In this document: positions 47,551 through 58,962 of the stretch, piece by piece
How positions within the stretch are numbered: position 1 is the stretch's first letter
Layout of the letters: every line of letters begins with the position of its first letter
From: Monomorium pharaonis
Taxonomy: Eukaryota > Arthropoda > Insecta > Hymenoptera > Formicidae
Reading direction: 5' to 3'
Assembly (NCBI RefSeq): GCF_013373865.1
Contig: NC_050470.1
Location: 21,718,667 to 21,782,666, forward strand
DNA: 64,000 bases
Notes under the pieces: model-generated
Told to the model about the DNA's origin: nothing
What the model saw: the letters and a program-made list of their open reading frames with translations, nothing else
Databases searched by the model: none
Program-made: the position numbers and the translations under genes

Positions 47551-48150
47551 TCGAGATATAAATGTAGAAACCAAGAACTCCTTGCACCCGTCGATGCGGG
47601 TCAGCACGCAGAATGCGACCGGCGAACCTGAGACGGCAAAAGCAATTGTTACGCGACGTTATTCAATCGTGTCTAAACGGGCAGAAATGAGAGACGAGGT
47701 GTGCGGGATTATTCAATGGTATAGCTTCAACGTTGTGTGACTTTCTCCGCGCGAAAACACCTGTGCACCGGTGGCACTGGCCCCTGAACTTCTGCCTATC
47801 GGCAGAACACTCTTTTCCTTCTTTCCCCTTGGCTAATATGCGCAATGGGAAAATCCACGGGCAGGATCAAGCCCATTTTAGAAAGTCGCTGCCCGGCGCG
47901 GCGGCGAATTTATATACCCGCGATCGCGATGCCGTTTCGTGTCGCGAAACCACGGTCTCCAGGCTGGTACCGAGGCTCCCCCGGGGCAGATTTATGGTGT
48001 TCCTTATTTCGCCGGGAATCGATTTATGCGGAAATTTATGAAAATGTTTGCGATATCGGCGCAATGTTTCCACAAAAGAGAGTCGCGGAGCAGAGAGAGG
48101 GAGGGAGACCTTCCGCTCCAATGAGTTCAAACTCTAGATTTATTCCTTTC
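47550..48150. other. CpG-rich island, no gene assigned
   Basis: GC-rich block with five or more overlapping open frames on both strands, none with a recognisable domain. Confidence 0.35.
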
Positions 48151-50718
48151 TTTTTTAGATAGCCGCTCCGGAAAGGAATAATTTTGATTAAAACGCTCGA
48201 AATGTCAGAATATTTCGATTCGACTATTTGTTTTCGTGAAAAAGTTCCCGTCTTGTCTCGATTGACGTCGATGATAATTAAACGGCGCGAGCTACCATAT
48301 ATTTCTATGCGCAAAATGAATTAAAAACCATTGCGGAACTTCAAGGTGAGAAGACGAACGTGCGTGAAAATCTGACGAAGGTGATTCATTCGCCTTCGCT
48401 CGTGTCATGTAATCCCTTATGAGGGCACCATCGTCCCGTGAAAAAAGGCTTTGTGTGGGAACAAAAGATGTGGGATTCTCTCGTCTCGATCGAAGGGCTT
48501 TCGATTAAAAAATCATCCAGCCGTACTCTTTCATTAACCAAGGGGAGGAATTCTTTCTCTCTGTCCCTCCCTTTGTCTATCTTTTTCTACTTTTGATATT
48601 TTGATGATTACAAAGCTAGCGGAAAAAATTATTTGTACTGCTATGACTAATTTAACTTAATTGTATTTCATTTCGCAATTAAACTCGGAAACAATTTTAT
48701 CATAGTCAGTTCTACTTTGTCATTGATACGTCGATAGGAATATGAGACCAGCTAGAACCTTATTGAATTACTAATGGAGCACGGTGTTATGAATAGCAAC
48801 GAGTTTAAACGAAAATCGATTAAGGATTACGCCGCGACATTGGTTGACTAAAACTCGTTTAAAACCGGCAAATTGAAAATCTGCGTTAGATCCTTTCGCA
48901 TTAGGCTCACCTGAGGTAGATTAATTACGCAATTTTCATTGCTTTCGTGTGTTGTGTAAGAATCGAAATAATAATTCTTTTTTCATTAATAATCGTAATT
49001 ATATTAGAAGAAAAGTATGATTGAAAAGATACAGGCAAGAAGTGTAGGAAATGAAAAACAAAACAGAGGTGAAAATGTTTACAAATTGAGCAATAATGGA
49101 TTAAAGTCAGCAAGCATTGCCGATTTAATGAACGATCTGCTTCTATGAAGCGCAGTCAATGATAATCTCGTTAAGTTTTCAGCACGCCGAACACGTAATT
49201 GTGAACAATGTAGGTCAAGTCTGACGACACTTTTCTACATGAATTCAATGACAATCATCCTAAATGCTTCTCTCGCACGAATCCGCCGATGCTTCAATCG
49301 CTTGTAATGCGAGGGCCTGAAATTGAAATGTCAATTTCAGGCTAATCGCGATTAAGTTTAGACTGCGATATATTACGGAATTGCCTAGAAATATCTGTAC
49401 GAAAATAATGAAGGAATTAGTAATGAAAAATAATGACCCATCTGCGAGATCCTTAAGTGTAATGATCCTTCAACTTCCCGCGTTTTTATCCTTATAAATT
49501 CCTTTACCCGCAGTAAATTTCTGTTTCGTAACGTCCGACGTCAGAGATACTCTTGATATATGTATATTAAACAAATGACGTCTCGTCTCACGTTTTACTT
49601 TACGGCTTGTTTTGGTGAAATCTTATTCCCGCAAAACATCATCGTAAGAAGTCAAGCCGCCGCCTCTTTATGACGCGGACGACAAGTTTTTCCGAGGATC
49701 GACGAGCGTTGAATGGGCGAGACAGCGCGATTATTATCGGCCGCGCTCGCGGATTTAAGTGGACAATGAATTTTTGTAACAGCACACAAAGACAAGAGGA
49801 GGCGAAAAAATAAAAACGGTCGCGGCGCACTTTTCGCACTGCGCGTTCAACGAACCGTATGTATACGAGAGATTCAATCTCGCACACAGCAATTCTCGCC
49901 CAGCAACTTACTTTGCATTTACCGCGGTATATATACGCGCAAAATACATTGTAAATGCAAAACACTAATTGGACAGCTGCGAACGTTTCTTGCGCCGGAA
50001 TAAAGCTAGTGCTTTCTACAGTTACTGCACGATAAATGATTTATCGATTGCGAATCGTCGTCGTCGGGAAATCGGAATTTACAGAAAACGATCCTATTGT
50101 TCTACCCTGTCATTCTGTAAATCTTTAGTTTTCGCTTTCAACGACGAAAACCTCCTAGTAGCATATTTTTACACATCCTTTATTTCACGAACTAAAAAGT
50201 AATCCTGCGATTGATATCAGTATTCAACTCGGCAACCGTAACGTAATTTATTGTTATTATTATTGTTTCTTTTTTTAGTCTCGATCTAAGGAACGATCTA
50301 GCTTTAGCTTCAAAAGTTCTCTGTTCTTTCTCCTTCAAATCCTTGATCTTATAATTTGGTCTCATTGTCACAGTTCTTGAGGTTCAATCAATTACATGGA
50401 TTTAAGAAAATGCAAATGATGCGGGTCAATTAGAAAGATTGGAAAAACTAAAAATATATTTATTCCCAAATAAACGAACGGAGAATAATAAATTTCAATA
50501 TATATGACGTTCGTTGAAAACAGGAAAGTCGAAACGCGCACGTTGGTACGTGTATTAAATTAATATTTATAATCTGCATATCTTCCCTCGTTTGAGGATA
50601 AACGTATTTTTAGTTCTCTTAACGGGCCTTCGCGTCATCGGATGCAATTCTTAATGTTTCAGCGTGGACGTGCTGGATGGAATAACGATTAACGGTTTTA
50701 TTGTACTTTCGCTTTCAG
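48150..50718. other. Upstream flank of Ptr
   Basis: AT-rich to mixed DNA before the first Ptr coding exon. A strong hairpin occurs at 49315-49342. A minus-strand open frame at 49639-49965 shows no domain. The last 20 nt form a splice-acceptor-like sequence (TACTTTCGCTTTCAG) directly before the start codon. Confidence 0.45.
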
Positions 50719-50992
50719 ATGTGGCACCTGACGTGCGTCGACGACTTTTTGAATCGCGCGTTTTACAAGGTTGGCCTCGTTGTCGGTCGACACCCCGGCT
50801 ACTTCGTAATCGTGCCGATACTGCTGGCGTGCATATGCTTCACGGGCTACCAGAGGATACACTACGAAATCGACCCGGAATACCTCTTCTCGCCCGTCAA
50901 CGGCCCCGGCAAGACCGAACGGGCGATAGTCGAGCAGCACTTCAAAGTCAATTACAGCCACCAATTCAGTTTCTCCCGCATCACGCGGCCAG
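50719..50992 (+). CDS. Ptr: Ptr exon 1 (start, TM1)
   Basis: ATG at 50719 is the first base after a good acceptor-like TTTCAG, so a noncoding upstream exon is likely. Encodes MWHLTCVDDFLNRAFYKVGL, the TM1 segment (PGYFVIVPILLACICF) and the RND-typical Y.IDPEYLFSPVNG segment. Donor CCAG|GTGAGA, phase 1. Confidence 0.85.
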
Positions 50993-53900
50993 GTGAGAGC
51001 TCCCGTCGATCATTCATCCTGCCTCCCCGCGATTTCTTCGCCCGCGAGGAATCCCGTGAATCCAACGACAACCTTGAATAACCCTTCCAATCGAGAGTAG
51101 TCATAGGAAGATAACAAATTCCACGCGCCTGTAAGGTTCTCGTGGAGAACCGTATCTTCGAGCCTTTAATGCGCTCGCTTGTTTTTTTTTTTGCTTTCTC
51201 TCTCTTTTTTTTAATACACGAGGCAATCATATCTTCCGACATTAAAAATCATGCGGGACGAATGGCAAGTTCGTCGTTATCGTTTTAAACGTTTGAAAAT
51301 CCATTCCAGACGAACTTTCATTAACTTTCTTTGTTTCCATTAGCGAAATATTTTCATAATTGGACTTCCTACTAACTTCTTACCGCTCCGTGTTTAAACG
51401 ATAGGAAGGCAATACAGAAGCCAATCGTGTTTTTCTACCGCGTCTATAGTTTGCTACCGGAAGAATGGTTCGTCTTATTTCCTGCTGAGTGATCGATCGG
51501 ATCTGTTGCTTGTTGCAGGCCGATTCGGTCATGTAATCGTGATTCCGAAGGATGGCGGGCACAACTTGCTGAAGAGCGCGATTTGGCAGGAGCTGAGGGA
51601 GCTCGATTGGCTAATCAGGAACATGACGGTGAAGTACGAGGACGAGACGTTCACCTACGAGGAAATTTGTGCGCGATGGCTCGACCAGTGTTTCATCAAC
51701 GACATCTTAAATCTGCATCACGTAATGAAGTACGCGAGACGCATGTAAAAACCCCTCCCAAGAAAGAAAGAAAGAAAAAAAAAAAACGATTTCGTGGTCG
51801 AGCGCGAACAAGTGGAACGGCGCGTTTCAAAACGAGCGAGCTGGTTGACCCGCGTCGAGTTTCAAATCGGGCTTAAACTTTTTGCAGGGAAGTGGAAAGG
51901 GGAAAGCTAAATCTGACGTTTCCGGTGACGTTCAATCCGGTCACCTGGGACACTCATCTGATTCCGGTGTACTTCGGCGGAAGCGTCGTCAATAAGGATC
52001 TCATCTTAGAATCGGCGCCCTCGGTGCAGCTCGCCTACTTTATCACCGTCGACAGTCCACGGCAGGACGCAATGTAAGTCTACCGATCACGTTCGCAAAC
52101 ACGTCGGAGCCCGCTGATGGAATTGGTCCAGTTATTTCAATCACGCATACACGACGGCGAGCTCGAAAGTAACGTCGGCTGTTGTTTACCGTTCACGGGA
52201 GTACACGAAGTTACATGACAAATATACGCTTTACGCGTACGAATGTTGCACAATTCGCGGAGCCTTGTCGCGTTCAGAAATGATACCCATAAATTTCGAT
52301 TTTTGATAAATACGTGTCAAAAACTAAAATCCCGGTAAAGTAAAATCGAGCTACGCTATGTGAAATTAAAAAAATATGTAAACGGTCTACACACCGAAAG
52401 AAATTGGAATTATCATAATTTTGCTATAATTCACAGTCATTTTCGATGTCAACATTTGTAGTTTTTATTTTTGCCATGTAAATTAGCTATTAATTATTAT
52501 TACTACGTGATTAATATGCAAATGTTTATAAAACAGTTATATTCGTTACATAAAAATGTTTATTTTATTCTTATATATACCATCTGTATCTTGATATTTT
52601 TTAACTATATTAATATTTAAAATTATCATAACTTATAGTAATTTTTTTCATAATTGTAAAACTCCAAATACACAAGGTTATTATTATTAACATTGTAGCA
52701 ATAACTAAAATAAAGTTTCTAACTATTCTTTGATTGTAGCAATTATAGTCACAAATTCTAAATCTCACGGTGTAATATTTACATATTTTATTTTATTTTG
52801 CGTAGTACTGCATTTTTTAATACAAAAATTCTGAATCAAAATTTTGTAACGTTGATCAGCTGTGCTTGTGGAAGTAGTATCTCATTAATTCACTACATGG
52901 CCGCCACAGTCGGACATCACCAATTTAATCATCTATTGCTATCAGCTGCGTCCGTGCAAATAATAAGTGCCTGATTTACTCGTGACGATATTATATTGAT
53001 AGCCTATTGTTATCGTTAAAAATGGTAAATCATATAATATTGATGTTCTTCTAGTCTTATCTGTTTTTCAGATACTTTTTAATCGTGGGTGAAATTTTAT
53101 TTTGTCGAAATCAGAAAATTAAACTTAAAAAAAAAAAAAAACTACAATTACGAGTTAATGAAATCTATGCGATTTTTCAAAATTTCCTCGTGCTATCTAA
53201 TGTTTCATGACATAGTCTTCAATATATCCATTTTTCAGTATAATCTAATTCGGTATAATCTAATTCTTTTTCGGTTTTGCCGAATCAGCGGCGCCGCTTG
53301 GGAAGAGGCTTTTCTGAACATCGTCGGCAAGGCCGAGGACGAAGGTGCGTTTAAGCACATTAGCATCGCGAGATTCGCCTCGAGGACCCTCGAGCTGGAG
53401 TTAGAGGCCAACACGAAGACGGTCGTGCCGTATTTCACCAGCACGTTCATCATAATGGGCTTGTTCTCGGTCGTGACGTGCATGATGACCGACTGGGTGC
53501 GCAGCAAACCTTGGCTCGGTCTTCTGGGCAACCTCTCGGCCGCCATGGCGACGGTTGCCGCTTTCGGATTGTGCATCTACCTGGGGATCGACTTCATCGG
53601 CCTCAATCTCGCCGCGCCATTCCTTATGATAGGTGAGATGATAGTGAGCTTCTGTGTTACGATATTAAATTTATTTTTTAACTTTAAGTAATTAGAATTT
53701 TGCATTTACTATTATTTAACAAATTTAATGTAGAATTCTTTCATTATCAATTAACAATATTTATAATCGTCTATAGAATAAATTTTCGTCTGGTGTTTTT
53801 GTTTAACCAATATAAGGCCATTCCAAATTCGTCAGGTACTCTTTATAATTTTCAGGTACTCTACATATACAATTTCGTCGCTGTCGTAAGCCGTTATTAC

Positions 53901-56900
53901 CTCGGAGATTTGTCACAATCGATACTTAAATTGATACTCTGTGTATAAGTTGAGCAACGAAAATAACGACTTAAACTTCGACTGATTTGCAACACGATGC
54001 CGTAATCTCCTGTCGCGTCTGTAGAAACACATGTTCTCGACGACAAACACGCTGGCTCGTACTCGTCTGGTGCATACGAGCGAAATAAACGAAACTATGA
54101 TTTATGTGAAAAGCGGAAGTCGCCTTTTCCCTTTCGACGTCGCGCTCGCCTGCCGAGCGAAGTCAATCTTTACTACCAATAATAACAGCTTCATTCGATC
54201 CAATCGATCGACCGCAATTCTCAAAAAGACCGTTATTTCCTTGAATTTCATACCAAAAATACATAGTGTTGATAAAAATCGACAATTTGTTGCGTCTACC
54301 GATATAATTTGATTAATTAAATTGAGGAAAAGGGAGTAAAAACGATTTCCGGATTTTTCGAAAGTCGATTGACTTACTTTTCTCTGTGATAAAATTTGAG
54401 AATTTCACACACATATAATAAATTAATAAATTATTAAGATTTAAAAGTAATAAATTCTGTTCGGAATTATATTCACACATAATACATTCATAATTTTATT
54501 ATAAAACATTCAAATAGAATAAGATAGAACTAAATGAAAAATGTCCGAGAGAAGAAGCGTCACACGATAATATCTTCATTAGTCAAATAATTACGTATTG
54601 TTTTAATGAAGATTTCAATGCAAATGCGAGATGCATTATCACGCGGTTTTAACTTATTGCAAAAAAAAAAAACACGTTTCCTGCTCTCTGAGAAATTAGA
54701 CGTGACACTTAAAAACAGACGTGACGTCCAACTGAAGGTGATAAATTTTCAAGGAATAACTGAATATATTTAAAGAACGATTGCCTTAAACAACATTATT
54801 TTTCTCGGAAAACCTATTCACTGTTAATGATTCCATTAGATGTAAAAAAACATAATTTACAATCTCTTAAGCCGATGCTCATAGTCAAGTTTTATAATTA
54901 AGATCGTCTTAAGTACTTGTCTTAAGATGCCATTAACCAATCGTAAAGTTTAGCATCTTAAGACATAAAATAAGACTCGACTAATAAATACCCGAACTTA
55001 GAATTACGATCAATATGAAATTTATGCGGCGGAAAATTTGTGCAATTAAAAAAAATAACAAAGAAAAAGGCTAGAGAAAAATATTATTCTTTGAAAGTAT
55101 ACATTAATAAGTTTAATTTTTATTTTCTCCTTGCACAACTTATTGTTAGATGTTTTGCCACTTACCGTAAAACTGCAATCGCCGTGTGTAAAACCGTTCG
55201 ATTGATTACAGGAATAGGGATCGACGATACCTTCGTCATGTTAGCGGCCTGGAGGCGAACAAGTATCTCGAAACCAGTGCCAGAAAGAATGGCGGCGACA
55301 TTGAGCGAGGCTGCCGTTTCCATCACCATCACATCTTTGACGGACATGATATCCTTCTTCATCGGCATCTTGTCGCCGTTTCCCTCGGTCCAAATTTTCT
55401 GCATTTATTCAGGTAAGAAACATCTAAATAAATAAAAGTAAAATCATAAATAAAAATAAAATATTCATAAGGTATTTAAAAGTTGATAGTATCTCGACAT
55501 CTTGACTCTCTAACTCTTTAGAGAGGCAACATTTTATTGTAATTAAAAAAAATATTTTTATAGATAGATATTTTTACCCAAAAATATCTTGCAAGGGAAC
55601 AATTTATCGATATTTTTTTCCGCCTAATCTTTTTACGTAGTTAGATAATAACTTAGTTAAAAAGTTAAAAAATTAATAATATTTAATATAAGGTAATTAA
55701 TTTTTTATTTCAACTGGTTACTTTTAAAATACATAAATTTTAATTCATTAACTTCTTTCCAATGTAAAAGATATGCATTAGGTAACTTAGAAAAAGTTAC
55801 CTAATGAACATTCTCGTATAAAATGCAACATTTCTTTGTTACTTTACATAAATTTAATTAAAAATGCGTGGAAAGTGAACGTTGCAAATATGCAACACTG
55901 GCCGCTGAAGGGTTAAAGATAAAAAGATATGTAATAAGATAATAAAATAACAATAACTTTTAGAAAGTACATTATAATTCAAAGATAATGTCAAATAACA
56001 TCGTTAAGACTTCTTAATAACGTCGGCAATATTTTAATAAAACGTCATTGAAACACTATTTCATGTCATCTTGTTTGTCAAGTTTCACTATGTGATATGC
56101 ACATATTAATATTTTTAATTATTAATATTAATATTAAACATGCATCGAATGACAGGTTTTGCAGTGGTTTTCACTTTCCTGTTCCACATAACATTCTTCA
56201 GCGGATGCGTCGCAATCAGCGGTTATTGCGAACAAAGAAATTTGCACAGCGTTATCTGCTGCAAGGTGAAGCCACTATCGAAATCAAGTGAGTATTACAA
56301 TTATTGTAAAAATGCTGTAATTTTTTTTTCTATTTCATAGAAATACAATTCTCTAAATACAATTCGTCGTATTGTATTTAGAGAGCCTCTTGTAAAACCG
56401 ACTTATGATACACGTTTGGCAATTCTTAAGAATTTATTCTTATAAATTCTAGTTTTGATTACCATCTCGGAAATTGCTAATTTCTTGTGAATTTATAATT
56501 GCCTCGTTGTTTTCCCTCGCAACGGGTCGATCGTTGTTATTCACTACCGTTCGAAATCTCGTTACGTCTGCATGACGTATCGACGTTACGTCAACAGATA
56601 GACATGCGTTACGTTCGGAAACCGTTAATTCGTTAGATCATACGGTACATTATGTAAAAGGAAAGAGTCTGCTTTCTCCGTGTTTTATTTTTCCAAACAT
56701 TGTCGTACCGGCGACCGCAAAGTGCCGAAAATAAAAGACTGAAAGGCCCACCGTTCCGATATTATTTACGCGTCGATTATGACATTATGCAATGAAGTAT
56801 ATCTTGCAACAAAGTACCGGCGAAAAATCATTACCGGCAAAATATACTTTATGCGTCCTCCTTTAACGAAATTAACATTTTAAATAGCACATTATATGAC

Positions 56901-58903
56901 ATTTCAGCTCATCGATCGTGGTTGTACAGGGCGTTGTGTTCCGGCGGGATTGATCCCGACGATCCTCAAAATCCGATCGACAATCCCGAGCACGGATGCA
57001 TGACTTGGTTCCGCGATTATTTGGCAGCTGCGCTAAATTACCGGCCCGTGAAAGCGATTATCATTCTCGTTTTCATATGCTACCTTCTCGGCGCTTTTTA
57101 TGGACTCACCACCCTTCAGGAGGGCCTGGATCGACGCAAGCTTTCCAAGGAAGACTCTTATTCGATCGCTTTTTACGACCGCGAGGACTATTACTTCAGA
57201 GAGTACCCTTACAGGATACAGGTAGGCATTTTCGCGAATTTCGATATGAATCGCGAGACTTGCGAGGCAATCGGAATACAAATTGATCAATTTTTTATTT
57301 CAATGCGTATTCAATTTTTTTAACTGAATGTCTTAACACATTGTGTTGTAGCTCCTCGTGAGTTCTATCTGCAAAAAGTGCAGAAATATATTTTTAAAAA
57401 ATTGCGAAGTAAATTAAATGCCGTGATGTGAGAAAAATCTCAATTTAGCACCTCAATTATTGGTCAATAGCTATTTTAACACTATTTTATTGACTATGCA
57501 AAATAATACGTTTTCTACAGCCGCATGATCGTGCCCATCCCTATTTTGTTTCTTGAAGCCTCGAAAGCGGTATCGGTCAATATTTAGAGAGTTCCGGTTT
57601 CCGTGCATGCAAACTCGCAAGAGAATGTTTCCTCATAAGCGGCGCAAAAAAAAAGAAACACGTTCGGAAGAACGGAGTGCGTTACGCTTGGAACTGCCAC
57701 GCATAATCCGGTACGCGCAATTATGTCACGTGTTCCCCTCGACACGGCGATATCGTGCAAACAACTTTCTCCGGCTGGCTAGCATGAACCTCAAGAAAAG
57801 CAATGTCCGTTACATCACGCTTCTCCGAACCGATCGACGAGAAAGACTAACTAAATCGGAGAGATTCCGATATAAATCCCCCACTTATTTACTCAAATCA
57901 CGTGACATCAAGTAATTTCACGCCGATCATTTAGACTTGCATACACATCTGGTAACCTCCTTAATTTTACTTTAGGCGCTTCGACATTTCTTTCTAACAA
58001 AGTAATTTATTTAAAAATTTATTTATTGTAAAATATTAGAAACTTGGAAAGTATTTTTATTTTACCAACAACTAAATAATTTCGAGATTTTATTATTCAT
58101 ATTTAGAAAATTTAATATTTTTATCATTATTTTATCGAATATAAATTTTAAAAATTAATAAATAATTCTTAATAATTAATAAATAATTATTAAATCTTAA
58201 AATTTCCTTAAAATATGACACAAAATTATAAATTGTGTAAAACAAATTTAAACACATTAAGATATTAAAATAAATATTTAATTAATATAATTAAATTATT
58301 CGTTACATTTACTTGATTCTCTAATATGAATAAATAAATATCTCAATGTTTAAATTTGTTTTATACAATTCATACTTTTGTGTCAGATTTTAAGGAAGTT
58401 TCCGGATTTAAAATAATTTATTTTTTATATTATATTTGCACAAAATAACACACACACACACACACAAACAAACAATTATCCGAACAAAAAAATAAAAAAG
58501 TTTATTTTACGCCTAAAAAAGAATATGCATTTTAGGCAAATTATTAGATATTGAAATTGTTAGGTTCAACTTTTTTTATTCAATTTCACTTACTGAATTT
58601 AAATAATCATAGTCAAAATAGTCCTTAGTGTCCAGAAAAAATTTTGGGACGCATTTTAAACAGAAGAAAGCAACAGTTGATTTTATCACTTTGTCGATTT
58701 ATGTCTGCAAATTTCTCTCAATCTGTTCTTATTACATACATTACAATACAAAAAAACGTATAATTGTGATTGATTCAAAATTATATGGTAGCGCTATTTC
58801 AATAAATATATAGTACAGTATTACTATACTAAATGTTTTGTGTGTATGTGTGTGTGTTTATTAATATGTGTATTATACATACATAGAACTGTAAATATGT
58901 AAG

Positions 58904-58962
<59 letters not shown>

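Noticed and set aside
49309..49349. miRNA precursor interpretation of the hairpin
   Set aside because: The stem is only about 16 bp with a 4-nt loop, too short for Drosha/Dicer processing, and matches no miRNA I recognise.
53089..53288. Extension of the exon 4 frame upstream into the Ptr intron
   Set aside because: The AT-rich Lys/Asn/Phe/Tyr peptide is unlike the protein, and an acceptor at 53288 gives an exact phase match to exon 3.
57553..57915. 120-codon basic open frame in Ptr intron 7
   Set aside because: No ATG at its start, no recognisable family, lies fully inside an intron with no convincing splice borders. Probably chance.
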